A stretch of 64,000 nucleotides of DNA, from positions 990,001 through 1,054,000 of the forward strand of contig NZ_CP040818.1 of the NCBI RefSeq assembly GCF_005887635.2, given 5' to 3'. Below are positions 35,950-45,339 of this stretch, piece after piece. Below the pieces are notes generated by a model, which worked only from the letters and a program-made list of their open reading frames with translations, was not told where the DNA came from and made no database searches. The position numbers and the translations under genes were made by a program. The DNA is from Paroceanicella profunda (GTDB lineage: Bacteria > Pseudomonadota > Alphaproteobacteria > Rhodobacterales > Rhodobacteraceae). How positions within the stretch are numbered: the first letter of the stretch is position 1; each line of letters opens with the position of its first letter.

Positions 35950-36474
35950 TCACGTTCGTCCCCGTTCAACGAGACCGATGATACGCTCCCTGCGCTCCGG
36001 GTCCACCATCTGTTCGAGAACGCGGCGGAATCCGGCCACGGCGTCGGAGCCCGCCTCGCGGTAGGCCCGGCGCACGCGCTCGCGCTGCGCGGCCGAAAGC
36101 TCGCGCTCCAGCGCCGCGCCGCGTTCGGTGAGGGTGAGATTGCGCTGGCGCCGGTCCACCTTGCCCACCGCGCTCTGCACCAGCCCGTCGGCCATGAGCT
36201 GGCGCAGCACCCGGTTGAGCGACTGTTTCGTCACCCCCAGCATGTCGAGCAGGTCGGCCACGGTGAGCCCCGGGCGGCGGTTGATGAAATGGATGGCGCG
36301 GTGATGCGCGCGGCCGTATCCGTAGTCCTCCAGAATGCGGTCCGGGTCCGAGGTGAAGGATTGGTAGGCGAAGAACATCAGCTCGATGCCCTGGCGCAGC
36401 TGGTCGTCCGTGAGGAAGAGCAGCTGCTCCCCGCGGGACATCGTGGCCGCCGGTGCGGTGCTGTGCGTGGTCAT
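35950..36474 (-). CDS. petP: MarR-family transcriptional regulator PetP
   Basis: A 174-residue winged-helix regulator. The DNA-binding region includes PGLTVADLLDMLGVTKQSLNRVL (split at residue level), followed by the wing KVDRRQRNLTLTERG. The ATG at 36474 begins MTTHSTAP; the much longer open frame upstream is a shadow of ilvE. It is coupled to petR and divergent from ilvE over a 177-bp AT-richer region where its own operator may lie. Confidence 0.88.
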   Translation of the reverse strand: MTTHSTAPAATMSRGEQLLFLTDDQLRQGIELMFFAYQSFTSDPDRILEDYGYGRAHHRAIHFINRRPGLTVADLLDMLGVTKQSLNRVLRQLMADGLVQSAVGKVDRRQRNLTLTERGAALERELSAAQRERVRRAYREAGSDAVAGFRRVLEQMVDPERRERIIGLVERGRT

Positions 36475-36651
36475 CGTCTCGCTCCCCTGTCTCGGTTTTT
36501 CACAGTTTAAGTCAGGCTTATTGACATTCCAAGGACCAAATGATAGCCGCATACCCTGTTTTCGGTAACTTCCTGTCGCGGTGAAACACATACGCGCAAT
36601 TTCCGGAAAAAAATCAAGGGGCTGAAGCCCTGGAATCGAAAGGTTGAGACT

Positions 36652-37527
36652 ATGGCCGGTGCCTATGACGATCGCGATGGCTGGATCTGGGTGGATGGCA
36701 CGATGGTGCCGTGGCGGGACGCGAAGGTGCATGTGCTCACCCACGCGATGCACTACGCCTCTTCGGTGTTCGAGGGCGAGCGCTGCTATGACGGCACCAT
36801 CTTCAAGAGCCGGGCGCATTCCCAGCGCCTGATCGCTTCGGCCGCCGCCATCGACATCCCGCTGCAGTACTCGGTTGACCAGATCGAGGCCGCGAAGACC
36901 GCCACGCTGGAGAAGAACGGCCTGACGGACGCCTATGTGCGCCCCGTCGTCTGGCGCGGTTCGGGCCCGGACATGGGGGTCGCCTCGGCGCGGAACCCGG
37001 TGCACATGGCCATCGCGGTGTGGGAATGGGGCGCCTATTACGGCGACGCGAAGTTCAAGGGCGCGAAGCTCGACATCTCGGCCTGGAAGCGCCCCTCGCC
37101 GGAGACCATCCCCTGCCATGCCAAGGCCTCGGGCCTCTACATGATCTGCACCATGTCCAAGCACGCCGCCGAAGCGAAGGGCTGCTCGGACGCGCTGATG
37201 TTCGACTATCGCGGCTACGTGGCCGAGGCCACCGGCGCCAACGTGTTCTTCGTGAAGGACGGCAAGGTCCACACCCCCACGCCGGACTGCTTCCTGAACG
37301 GGCTCACCCGCCAGACGGTGATCGGCATGCTGAAGGACCGCGGCGTGGAAGTGATCGAGCGCCACATCATGCCCGACGAGATGGAGAGCTTCGAGCAGTG
37401 CTGGCTGACCGGCACCGCCGCGGAAGTGACCCCGGTGGGCCAGATCGGCGACTACAATTTCGAGGTCGGCGCCCTCACCCGCACCATCGCGGAAGACTAC
37501 GAAAAGCTGGTGCGCGGCAAGCTCTGA
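36652..37527 (+). CDS. ilvE: Branched-chain amino acid aminotransferase
   Basis: A 291-residue class IV PLP enzyme for the last step of leucine, isoleucine and valine synthesis. The visible landmarks are HAMHYASSVFEGERCY, the PLP lysine K158 in IPCHAKASGLYM, SDALMFDYRGYVAEATGANVF (split) and TGTAAEVTPV. It is of bacterial-type IlvE length, slightly short because it lacks an N-terminal extension. The 177-bp upstream region shared with petP is the most AT-rich promoter region in this part of the window. Confidence 0.95.
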   Translation: MAGAYDDRDGWIWVDGTMVPWRDAKVHVLTHAMHYASSVFEGERCYDGTIFKSRAHSQRLIASAAAIDIPLQYSVDQIEAAKTATLEKNGLTDAYVRPVVWRGSGPDMGVASARNPVHMAIAVWEWGAYYGDAKFKGAKLDISAWKRPSPETIPCHAKASGLYMICTMSKHAAEAKGCSDALMFDYRGYVAEATGANVFFVKDGKVHTPTPDCFLNGLTRQTVIGMLKDRGVEVIERHIMPDEMESFEQCWLTGTAAEVTPVGQIGDYNFEVGALTRTIAEDYEKLVRGKL

Positions 37528-37804
37528 GCCCCCCTGCCCCGCCTCCGCCTGCCTCGCCCCTGCCGGGCGGGGCACCGCGCGCCCCGCGCCCCGCGAAGGG
37601 CCATGACGCGGGCGGATGTGGGCACGGGCCACACGATGTCGGTCTGGTGACAGGACGGCGTCACAAATTTCTTCTTGGTTAACCCATTCCGGGCTACGAT
37701 TCTTCTGCGAGGGGTCATCCGGAGGTTGCCATGAACCACGAGACCTGTGCAGTCCAGTCACGCCCTGACCGCGGGTATCCGCTTGTGCGGTGCGGGGCCG
37801 ATTG

Positions 37805-38596
37805 ATGGGCGCGCGTGCGGTTGGGGCCGCTGTCGCGCTGATCGCGGTGCTCCTGTCCGGCCTTGCCGCGCGGGCGGAGCCTGTCGATCTCGAACTCGTC
37901 TTCGCCGTCGATGTTTCCCGCTCGATGGACGCTGACGAACAGGCCATCCAGCGCGACGGCTACGCCGAGGCGCTGACGCATCCCGCCGTCCTCTCGGCCA
38001 TCGCCTCGGGGGAGCACCGGCGCATCGCCATCTCCTATCTCGAATGGGGCGGTCCGTGGTCCGGGCGCCTGGTGATGGACTGGACGGTGATCGCCTCGGA
38101 GGCCGATGCCGCCGCCGCCGCCGCGCAATTGCGCGCCGTGCCGGTGCGCAGCGCCTCGGGCACCTCGATCTCCGCCGGCCTCACCCAGGCCGCACAGCTC
38201 TTCCTGGACAACGGCTATGAGGGCACCCGCCGGGTGATCGACGTTTCCGGAGACGGGCCGAACAACACCGGCGGCCCGGTTGCGCCGGTGCGCGACGCGC
38301 TGGTGGCCGCCGGCATCCAGATCAACGGCCTCCCGGTGATGATCAAGCGCGCCACCGGCCCCTTCTCCCTGCCCGACCTGGACTTCTACTACGAGGATTG
38401 CGTGATCGGCGGGCCCGGCGCCTTCGTGGTCCCGGTGTTGGAGAAGAGCGGCTTCGTGGCCGCCATCCGCCTCAAGATGGTGATGGAAATCGCGGCGCTG
38501 GCGCCGCCCGCGCGGCTGCGCAACGCCGGCATGACGGATTGCATGATCGGCGAGCAGATGCGCCGCCGCTGGATCGACATGCAGGGCTGGGAGTAG
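37805..38596 (+). CDS. DUF1194 secreted VWA-like protein
   Basis: A 263-residue protein with a signal peptide ([20 protein letters not shown]) and a von Willebrand A-type domain. The metal-site motif DVSRS is in [16 protein letters not shown], with [14 protein letters not shown] as the second MIDAS-like segment. This is the DUF1194 pattern, common in Rhodobacterales; the function is unknown. The ATG at 37805 is preferred over the GTG at 37790, which would add five residues before the signal. It is a single-gene unit, 277 bp after ilvE. Confidence 0.85.
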   Translation: MGARAVGAAVALIAVLLSGLAARAEPVDLELVFAVDVSRSMDADEQAIQRDGYAEALTHPAVLSAIASGEHRRIAISYLEWGGPWSGRLVMDWTVIASEADAAAAAAQLRAVPVRSASGTSISAGLTQAAQLFLDNGYEGTRRVIDVSGDGPNNTGGPVAPVRDALVAAGIQINGLPVMIKRATGPFSLPDLDFYYEDCVIGGPGAFVVPVLEKSGFVAAIRLKMVMEIAALAPPARLRNAGMTDCMIGEQMRRRWIDMQGWE

Positions 38597-38675
38597 CCGG
38601 CCTTCACCCTTCCCTCCCGCGCCGGGAGGCTCTAGGCTCCCCCCGCAACACGCTGACAAACGAGGGGGAAACACC

Positions 38676-39410
38676 ATGAAAACAGCACTCATCACCGGCG
38701 CCGGAAGCGGCGTGGGCCGTGACACGGCGGTGGCGCTGGCCGCCGCCGGCTGGGAGGTGGCCCTCGTCGGCCGCCGCCGCGAACCGCTGGAGGAAACCGC
38801 CGCGCTGATCGGCGCCGGGCACGTGCTGCCGGCCGATGTGACGAAGCCGGAGGAGGTCACGGCCGTGTTCGACGCCGCGGTGGCGGCGATGGGCCGGCTC
38901 GACCTGCTGTTCAACAACGCCGGCCGCGGCGCGCCGGGCAAGCCCATCGACGAGATGCCGCTCGATGACTGGTACGGCGTGCTGGACGTGAACCTCACCG
39001 GCGCGGTGCTCTGCGCCCGCGCCGCCTTCGCGAAGATGCGCGCCCAGTCCCCGCAGGGCGGGCGCATCATCAACAACGGCTCGATCTCGGCCTATGCGCC
39101 GCGCCCGGGCTCCACCGCCTACACGGTCACCAAGCACGCCATCACCGGGCTCACCAAGTGCCTCAGCCTGGACGGCCGGCCCTTCGACATCGCCTGCGGC
39201 CAGATCGACATCGGCAACGCCCTCACCGACATGGCCCGCCCGATGACCAAGGGCGTGCCCCAGGCGGACGGCTCCATCGCCGTCGAGGCCACGATGGACC
39301 CCGCCCATGTCGCAAGCTCCGTGGTGCACATGGCGAGCCTGCCCATCGAGGCGAACGTGCAGTTCATGACGGTGATGGCCACGAAGATGCCCTTCGTCGG
39401 CCGCGGCTGA
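38676..39410 (+). CDS. Short-chain dehydrogenase/reductase (SDR)
   Basis: A 244-residue classical SDR oxidoreductase. It has the cofactor motif TGAGSGVGR at the N-terminus, NNAG, the catalytic Ser in NNGSISAY and YTVTK with Tyr and Lys. The C-terminus is SDR-like but the substrate is not predictable. A ribosome site (GAGGGG) lies upstream of the ATG. It ends at the start of a 550-bp repeat-bearing spacer. Confidence 0.88.
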   Translation: MKTALITGAGSGVGRDTAVALAAAGWEVALVGRRREPLEETAALIGAGHVLPADVTKPEEVTAVFDAAVAAMGRLDLLFNNAGRGAPGKPIDEMPLDDWYGVLDVNLTGAVLCARAAFAKMRAQSPQGGRIINNGSISAYAPRPGSTAYTVTKHAITGLTKCLSLDGRPFDIACGQIDIGNALTDMARPMTKGVPQADGSIAVEATMDPAHVASSVVHMASLPIEANVQFMTVMATKMPFVGRG

Positions 39411-39465
39411 CCCCTCCCGCCCCGGCTTCCCGCCCGGAGCCGAAACGCCACGGGCCGTCCGCAAG

Positions 39466-39546
39466 GGCGGCCCGTCACGGCAACCAGCGACGACCTGGCC
39501 TGACGCTCCCCGTGCCGGTGGCGCGGAACCCTCCCGTCCCGGCCGC
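39466..39546 (+). repeat. 81-bp intergenic direct repeat, copy A
   Basis: About 88% identical (10 mismatches in 81 by hand count) to 39647-39727, 181 bp downstream. A hairpin (CGGGCCGTCC, loop GCAA, GGGCGGCCCG with one wobble) immediately overlaps its left end. Confidence 0.65.
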
Positions 39547-39646
39547 GCGGCACGGGCGGGCAGGCGCTGCGCCGCCGTCACGGCAGGCCGCCGGCGCGAT
39601 GCGCCCCGGGCACGCACCACGGCAACCCGCAGCGGGCCCACGCGAG

Positions 39647-39727
39647 GGTGGCCCGTCACGGCAACCAGTGATGGCATGGCCTCACGGCCCCCGTGCCGGT
39701 GGCGCCGAACCCGCCCGTCCCGGCCGC
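39647..39727 (+). repeat. 81-bp intergenic direct repeat, copy B
   Basis: The second copy, same orientation, also beginning within a CGGGCC-type hairpin (from 39633). Shared cores are GGCCCGTCACGGCAACCAG and CCCGTGCCGGTGGCGC. Confidence 0.65.
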
Positions 39728-39963
39728 TGCAGGGCGGCACGGTGCCGCTACCGCGGTCGGTCACGAGGCCCCGGCAGGGCCGACCCTGACAAGCGGACAG
39801 GCGCCGGCCTGTGACGGGCCGGTTCACCGATCATCGGACAGCCAACGGCCCGTTGCGGAGGGGGTCACCCGACAGCCGCCGGCCCATGCCGGGCCCGGCC
39901 ATCCGTCACACACCGGGCCGGCGACGGCTGATTCGGGCCGGGATGGCCGGGCGCGGCTTCCGG

Positions 39964-41013
39964 TCAGCGCTTGCGGGCGAAGGCCGTGTCCACGCTGCGG
40001 ATTGCGGCGGTGAGGCCGGAGATGACCCGGCCCTGCGCCAGCCCGGCGATGTCCTGCCAGGGCTCGTCGGCGTCCGGCGGCGGGGTGAGGAACAGCCGGC
40101 CGTCGGCGCGCCCCAGGAACTCGCGCGCGGCCCGGGCATTCGAGCCGTCGAAGCGCTTCAGGATCTCCAGCCGCAGGGCCGGGGGCAGCACCGGGCCCGG
40201 ACTGTCCTCGCGGCCGTCGACGCGGCGCAGCGCCCGCATCAGCCGTTCCGCCACCGGGGTGCGGGCCGGAAGCGTGTTCGCAAGGCGCATCCACTCCAGC
40301 GCCAGCCGCCCGGGGGTGACGTTGATCTTCTCCACCCGCCGGTCGAAGCCCGAAAGGTCGTCCACCGCGCAGGCGGAGAGGAAATCGTCGATCAGCGAGC
40401 CGTTCACCCACTGCGCCCGCTCATAGATCCGCACCCGGCAATCCTCAGCGGGAAAGCGCGAGGTGAGGCCCTGCAGCACCGTGTAGTAGTTCAGCCGCCG
40501 GTCCTTCTGGGCGTAGCGCATGCAGAAGGTCTCGGCGTCCTCGGTCAGCCCGGCCTTCTTCACCTCCTGCGCGTAGAGCGACATGATCATGTCGTCCTGC
40601 CGGCGCAGGTAGAGGATCGGGCACAGGCGCAGGCCGTGCGCCAGGGCGCGCTCGGCGAGCATGGTCTGCTCGGGCCGCGGGATGACGAAGAACCACTCCG
40701 AACTCACCAGCACGTCGCCGGTGGCCGCCGCCAGGGCGGTGTCGAACCGCTCCAGCGCCGCGGCGCGCTCGGCCTCGCTGAGCGCCACGCGGTGGCGCGG
40801 CGGCATCAGCGCCCGGGCCAGCAGGGCGCCGTTGCCCGAGGTGGCCTCGTCGCTCAGCGCGCGGTCGAGCGGCTCCAGCGCCGGGTAGGTGATGCCGCGC
40901 GCGGCCAGCTGCGCCACGTTGCGCGCGAAGAAGGCCTGCAGCAGGGAGGAGCCGGTCTTCGGCGCGCCCATGTGCAAGAGCAGCCGGCGGGTCGGGGGCG
41001 GCGGCGCGGTCAT
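39964..41013 (-). CDS. Sulfotransferase-like protein
   Basis: A 349-residue protein. The N-terminal P-loop-like sequence LLLHMGAPKTGSSLLQAFF has K19-T-G-S-S, the 5'-phosphosulfate-binding pattern of PAPS-dependent sulfotransferases. A downstream LRRQDDMIMSLYAQEVK resembles the 3'-phosphate-binding RxxxD..S segment. It overlaps the end of the giant glycosyltransferase by 4 bp, so it is the last gene of the surface-polysaccharide group and may sulfate the glycan or a lipid-linked sugar. The acceptor is unknown. Confidence 0.7.
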   Translation of the reverse strand: MTAPPPPTRRLLLHMGAPKTGSSLLQAFFARNVAQLAARGITYPALEPLDRALSDEATSGNGALLARALMPPRHRVALSEAERAAALERFDTALAAATGDVLVSSEWFFVIPRPEQTMLAERALAHGLRLCPILYLRRQDDMIMSLYAQEVKKAGLTEDAETFCMRYAQKDRRLNYYTVLQGLTSRFPAEDCRVRIYERAQWVNGSLIDDFLSACAVDDLSGFDRRVEKINVTPGRLALEWMRLANTLPARTPVAERLMRALRRVDGREDSPGPVLPPALRLEILKRFDGSNARAAREFLGRADGRLFLTPPPDADEPWQDIAGLAQGRVISGLTAAIRSVDTAFARKR

Positions 41014-44000
41014 TTCGGTGCTGTCGTCCCCACGCCGAGGCCCCGGTAGAGCGCGAGATAGGCGGCGACCATCCGCTCCACGGTGTAATGTTCCTCGAAG
41101 CGCGCCCGGCCGCGCTCACCGGCCAGCCGCCGCGCCTCCGGCTCGGACAGCGCCAGCACCGCGGCCCGCAGGCCCAGCGTGTCGATCTCCCCGTCGATGA
41201 GCGGCACCACCACACCGGCGGCCTCTGGCCCGGCGCCCACGATCTCCGACAGCACGCCGGCATCGGTGGTGACCACGGCGCGGCCGCGGGCCATCATCTC
41301 CAGCACCACCAGCGGGAAGCTCTCGCCCCGGAAACGGGTGGGCAGCAGGCCCACGTCGGCGCAGTCGAAATAATCCTGCAGGTTGGCCACCTGCCCGAAG
41401 AAGCGCACGTTCTCGGGCAGCTCGGCGGCCAGCGCCTCGGCCTCCGGGCCCTCGCCGATCAGCATCAGGTCGGTGTCGCGGCCATCGGCGTTCAGCGCGG
41501 CCACCAGCTCCACCGCCTCGCGCCAGCCCTTCTCGGGAATGGCGCGCGAGGCGAGGCAGAGCACCAGCGCGTCCTCGCGCAGGCCCAGCTCGGCGCGGGT
41601 GAGCGGGCGCGCGGCACTCTCCAGCTCGATGCCGTTGATCAGCTTCTCGATGCGCGAGGGTTTCTCGATGCGCTCGAACACGGCGCGGTTCTTGTCCGCG
41701 GTATAGGCCCAGGCGTCCACCAGGCCCACCATCCGGGCCATCACCTTCTGGAAGTCGCGGTCGATGCGCGGGTCGTGCTCCATGCTCTCGTGGCAGCCGT
41801 GCATGGTCACCACCCAGGGGCGCCTCTCCTCCAGCCGGCGGATCTGGTGCAGCACGTGGCGGTCCGCCCACCAGAGCGAGGAGTGGATCACGTCCACCCC
41901 GAAGCGGCGCACGATGCCCGGCAGGTCGGCCCCGGCCTGGCCGCGCTCGAGCAGCAGCACCCGCGGGTCGATCTTGGAGACGACGGCCGGGTGGTCGCGG
42001 TAGGCGCGGGCGTTGAGCAGCACCACGCGGCCGCCCATGCGCGTCCACTGGTTGGCGAAGCGCACGCCGAAGAGCTGGCCGCCGCCGGGGCCGAGGTCGG
42101 AGATCACCATCAGCAGGCAGGGCAGCGTGGGCTCGGCCGGCTCCAGCGCGGCGCGCGCGTCGGCGGCCGTCTCCTCCGCCACGGCCGGGAAGCGGGCGAG
42201 GTCCTGCTCCACGAAGCCCCGTGCGCGGGCCCGCGCCGCCGGCCCCTGGCGCCAGGTGCGGGCGATGAAGCGGCGCACCTGCGCCAGCTCGTCGAAGTAG
42301 AGCTGCGTGCCCTCCAGCCTGTGGGTGACGGTGAGCGAATGCCGGCGGTGGCGGTTCACCGCGCCCGGCTCGTAGGCGATCAGCCCGCCGCGCAGGGCGC
42401 GCAGGTAGAAATACCAGTCGCCGCAGAGCTTCATCGACGTGACCGCTGCGGCGAAATCCGGCTCGGGCACGAACTTGCGGAAGATCATGCCGGAGGCGTT
42501 CGGGATCGAGTTCGCGATGCCGAGACCGGCGTTGATCTCCTCGTGGTCGGTGGCCAGGAAGGGGCGCGACCAGCGGCCGGGCGCGATCCGGTCCAGGTAG
42601 AGCTTCTCGTAATCGCCCAGCACCGCGCCATCGTCGCCCACCGGAACGGAGCGGACATGGCCGAGCATCACGTTGCGGTCATCGAAGGCGGGCAGCAGGG
42701 TGGAGAGCAGCTCCGGCTCGCAGGAATCGTCGGCCTCGGCCATCCACACCAGGTCGGAGCGGGCGAGGTCCATGCCGCGCAGCCACTGGGCGAAGGGCGA
42801 GCCGGTGTTCTGCGCGTTCACCACCAGCCGGGCGCCGGGCCAGAGGTTCGCGTAGCGCTCCAGAATGGCGCGGGAGCCGTCGGTGGAGGCGTCGTCGAGC
42901 AGGATCAGCTCGAAATCCTGCATGGTCTGGCCGAGGATGCTCTCCAGCCGCTCCGGCAGGAAGCGCTCGTAATTGTAGTTCGGCACCACCACGGAGACCG
43001 CCGGCTTCAGCCCCGCCGCCTCGCGGATGTGGTTGAGCAGCACCGGCCCCACCCGCCCGATGGTGTGATTGCGCCCCACCAGCCGGCGGCCGCGCATGCC
43101 CTCGGCCTTCCGGCGCTCCGGCTCCACGAGATAGGCGAGCACCTCCGCGGCCATCGCCTCGGCATCCCCGAAGGGCACCGAGACACCGGCGCCGCGGCTG
43201 ACGAATTCCGGCATGCCGCCGGCGTCGTCGAAGCAGATCACCGGCGCGCCGGCGCGCGCGGCGTGCAGGGCGGCGAGCGGGAACGGGTCCTCCTGCGAGG
43301 GCAGTAGGAACACGTCGGCGCCGTTCAGCACCAGGTCGATGTCGGGCAGGTATCCGGTGATGCTCACCGTGTCGCCCAGCCCGCGCTCGGCGATCAGCGC
43401 CTCGCAGACGGCCTGGTCCGGGCCGCCGCCGACCCAGACGAAGCGCACCCTGCCGGGCGCCTTCTCGGCCACCCTCGCGGCCACGTCGATGAACACGTCG
43501 GGGGACTTGCGCCAGTGCAGCACGCCGGAGCCGCAGACCAGCAGCGTGTCCTCGTCCGCCCCGGCGCGGCGGCGGGCCTGGCGGCGGGCGCGCGGGTCCG
43601 GCACGTCACCGTCGGGGATGTAGGCATAGGTGCGGTCCAGCTTGCGCGGGTCGGCGCGGTAGCGGCTGGCGAGCACGTCGCGCACCGCGTCGCTGCCCCC
43701 CAGCACCCGGGTGGCGTGGCGCAGGATGTTGTCCAGCGCCGGGCGGTGCCGGTCCAGGATCTTGGGCAGCTCGTGGATGAAGGCCACGGAGGGCGTGTCG
43801 TGCGGCCAGTAGTCGTAGAAGCCGCCGCTGGCCACCGAGTTCACGAAGATCGCCTTCACGTCGCGCCCGGCCCATTTGCGCAGGGCCAGCGTCGCGTCGC
43901 GGTGCGGCAGGTTCTGCACCGAGGAGATGCAGAACGTGTCGGCCATCGCCTCGAAGCGCTTGCGGAACGGGCCGTCGCGCATGGCCACGAACTTCACCCG

Positions 44001-44408
44001 GTAGCGGGTGTGTTCGATGAGCCAGAGCGCGAAGAGCCGCGCCACCTGCTGGGCGCCGCCCATCTCCATGTCGTGCACCACGATGAGGATGGTGCCCTGC
44101 ACCCGCTCCGCCTGCCGGGCCACGCGCAGCGCGTCGCGGTCCGCAAGCCGGGCGACCTGGGCCAGCCCGGCTTCATGGCTGATCTGGTTGGAGGCGTTGC
44201 GCAGGTCCGCCACGAAGGCCGACAGGCCGTGCCGGCGCAGGGTGCGCGAGGCATGGGCGATGTGCTCGGCCATCACCCGCGGCCGGCGCGCGTACCACAC
44301 GCAGAAGGCGCCCGCATGCCGCAGGCGCAGCGCCGCCTCGCGCAAGCGCGCCAGGAGCCGCCCGCCGCGCCTGCCGATCTCGTCCTGTTCCATCCCCTGG
44401 GAAACCAA
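41010..44408 (-). CDS. Giant glycosyltransferase, GT4-GT2-GT4 fusion
   Basis: A 1,132-residue cytoplasmic or peripheral membrane glycosyltransferase with three catalytic modules. A GT4-like part covers about 105-460 (EMGGAQQVARLF at 115-126; donor site PSQEDPFPLAALHA at 370-383). A GT2-like part covers about 470-700 (VSVVVPNYNYERF; DDASTDGS at 505-512; AEADDSCEPEL). A second GT4-like part covers about 764-1125 (LGPGGGQLFGVRFANQW; SRAIPEKGW). The TTG at 44408 has GAGAGG 6 bp upstream; ATG at 44393 is an alternative. It lies between rfbA and the sulfotransferase-like gene, so it probably extends a surface polysaccharide. Donors and linkages are unknown. Confidence 0.85.
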   Translation of the reverse strand: MVSQGMEQDEIGRRGGRLLARLREAALRLRHAGAFCVWYARRPRVMAEHIAHASRTLRRHGLSAFVADLRNASNQISHEAGLAQVARLADRDALRVARQAERVQGTILIVVHDMEMGGAQQVARLFALWLIEHTRYRVKFVAMRDGPFRKRFEAMADTFCISSVQNLPHRDATLALRKWAGRDVKAIFVNSVASGGFYDYWPHDTPSVAFIHELPKILDRHRPALDNILRHATRVLGGSDAVRDVLASRYRADPRKLDRTYAYIPDGDVPDPRARRQARRRAGADEDTLLVCGSGVLHWRKSPDVFIDVAARVAEKAPGRVRFVWVGGGPDQAVCEALIAERGLGDTVSITGYLPDIDLVLNGADVFLLPSQEDPFPLAALHAARAGAPVICFDDAGGMPEFVSRGAGVSVPFGDAEAMAAEVLAYLVEPERRKAEGMRGRRLVGRNHTIGRVGPVLLNHIREAAGLKPAVSVVVPNYNYERFLPERLESILGQTMQDFELILLDDASTDGSRAILERYANLWPGARLVVNAQNTGSPFAQWLRGMDLARSDLVWMAEADDSCEPELLSTLLPAFDDRNVMLGHVRSVPVGDDGAVLGDYEKLYLDRIAPGRWSRPFLATDHEEINAGLGIANSIPNASGMIFRKFVPEPDFAAAVTSMKLCGDWYFYLRALRGGLIAYEPGAVNRHRRHSLTVTHRLEGTQLYFDELAQVRRFIARTWRQGPAARARARGFVEQDLARFPAVAEETAADARAALEPAEPTLPCLLMVISDLGPGGGQLFGVRFANQWTRMGGRVVLLNARAYRDHPAVVSKIDPRVLLLERGQAGADLPGIVRRFGVDVIHSSLWWADRHVLHQIRRLEERRPWVVTMHGCHESMEHDPRIDRDFQKVMARMVGLVDAWAYTADKNRAVFERIEKPSRIEKLINGIELESAARPLTRAELGLREDALVLCLASRAIPEKGWREAVELVAALNADGRDTDLMLIGEGPEAEALAAELPENVRFFGQVANLQDYFDCADVGLLPTRFRGESFPLVVLEMMARGRAVVTTDAGVLSEIVGAGPEAAGVVVPLIDGEIDTLGLRAAVLALSEPEARRLAGERGRARFEEHYTVERMVAAYLALYRGLGVGTTAPK

Positions 44409-44428
44409 AGCTCGCCTCTCGCCCCCGG

Positions 44429-45325
44429 TCAGCCGTGATCGGCAATGCGCATCAGGTACTTGCCATAGGTCGTCTTGAGATAGGGCCGGGCCAGCTCACG
44501 CAGGGCCTCCGCGCTCACCCAGCCCTGCGAGAAGGCGACCTCCTCCGGACAGCCGATCAACAGGTTCTGCCGTTTCTCTATCGTGCGCACGAAATTCGAC
44601 GCGTCAAGCAGGCTGTCGTGGGTGCCGGTGTCGAGCCAGGCATAGCCGCGGCCCAGGCGCTGCACCGTGAGGCTGCCCTCGGCGAGGTAGAGGTTCAGCA
44701 GGTCGGTGATCTCCAGCTCGCCGCGGGCGGAGGGTTTCACCCGCCGCGCCATTTCCGGCGCCCGCCCGTCCAGCACGTAGAGCCCGGTCACCGCGAAATC
44801 CGACTTCGGCACCTCCGGCTTCTCCTCGATGGAGAGCACCCGGCCCCCGGCGGTGAAGGCCACCACGCCGTAGCGCTCGGGGTCCGCCACCTGATAGCCG
44901 AAGACCGTGCCGCCCCGGGGCCGCGCCGCGGCCGCCAGCAACACCTCCGGCAGGCCGTGGCCGTAGAAGATGTTGTCGCCCAGCACCATCACCGAGCCGG
45001 CGCCGTCGAGGAACTCCTCGGCCAGCAGGTAGGCCTGGGCCAGCCCGTCCGGGCTGTCCTGCACGATGTATTCCAGCCGCATGCCCCATTGCGCGCCGTC
45101 GCCCATCAGGCGGCGGAACTGCTCGATGTCGCCCGGGGTGGTGATGATCGCCACCTCGCGCAGCCCCGAGAGCATGAGCACCGAGAGCGGGTAGTAGATC
45201 ATCGGCTTGTTGTAGAGCGGCAGGAGCTGCTTGGACACCGAATGGGTGATCGGATAGAGCCGCGTGCCCGACCCGCCCGCCAGGACGATGCCCTTGCGCG
45301 GGGCGCTTGCGCTGTTGTCGGTCAT
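44429..45325 (-). CDS. rfbA: Glucose-1-phosphate thymidylyltransferase
   Basis: A 298-residue nucleotidyltransferase making dTDP-glucose from dTTP and glucose 1-phosphate. The signature [16 protein letters not shown] is followed by [47 protein letters not shown] and [14 protein letters not shown]. It starts at the ATG giving [11 protein letters not shown]. It is downstream of rfbB by 14 bp. No rfbC or rfbD is in the window, so the final dTDP sugar made is open. Confidence 0.95.
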   Translation of the reverse strand: MTDNSASAPRKGIVLAGGSGTRLYPITHSVSKQLLPLYNKPMIYYPLSVLMLSGLREVAIITTPGDIEQFRRLMGDGAQWGMRLEYIVQDSPDGLAQAYLLAEEFLDGAGSVMVLGDNIFYGHGLPEVLLAAAARPRGGTVFGYQVADPERYGVVAFTAGGRVLSIEEKPEVPKSDFAVTGLYVLDGRAPEMARRVKPSARGELEITDLLNLYLAEGSLTVQRLGRGYAWLDTGTHDSLLDASNFVRTIEKRQNLLIGCPEEVAFSQGWVSAEALRELARPYLKTTYGKYLMRIADHG

Positions 45326-45339
45326 TCCTGTTCCTTCTC

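Larger units (their letters stand above)
39411..39963. other. 553-bp gene-free spacer containing two long direct repeats
   Basis: The region between the SDR and the sulfotransferase-like gene stops holds no convincing gene. It contains two 81-bp direct repeats (separate entries), each preceded by a GC hairpin built on CGGGCC and GGCCCG arms, and further CGGGCC/GGCCGG dyads up to 39920. It resembles a repeat-derived intergenic region rather than decayed coding sequence. Confidence 0.55.

Noticed and set aside
37674..37684. GGTTAACC palindrome upstream of the DUF1194 gene
   Set aside because: An 8-bp palindrome only, with arms unlike the CTTAAC operators at 5110 and 8687; too short to support a call.
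41088..43307. 739-codon plus-strand frame over the glycosyltransferase fusion
   Set aside because: Shadow on the opposite strand of a gene whose three modules have clear motifs.
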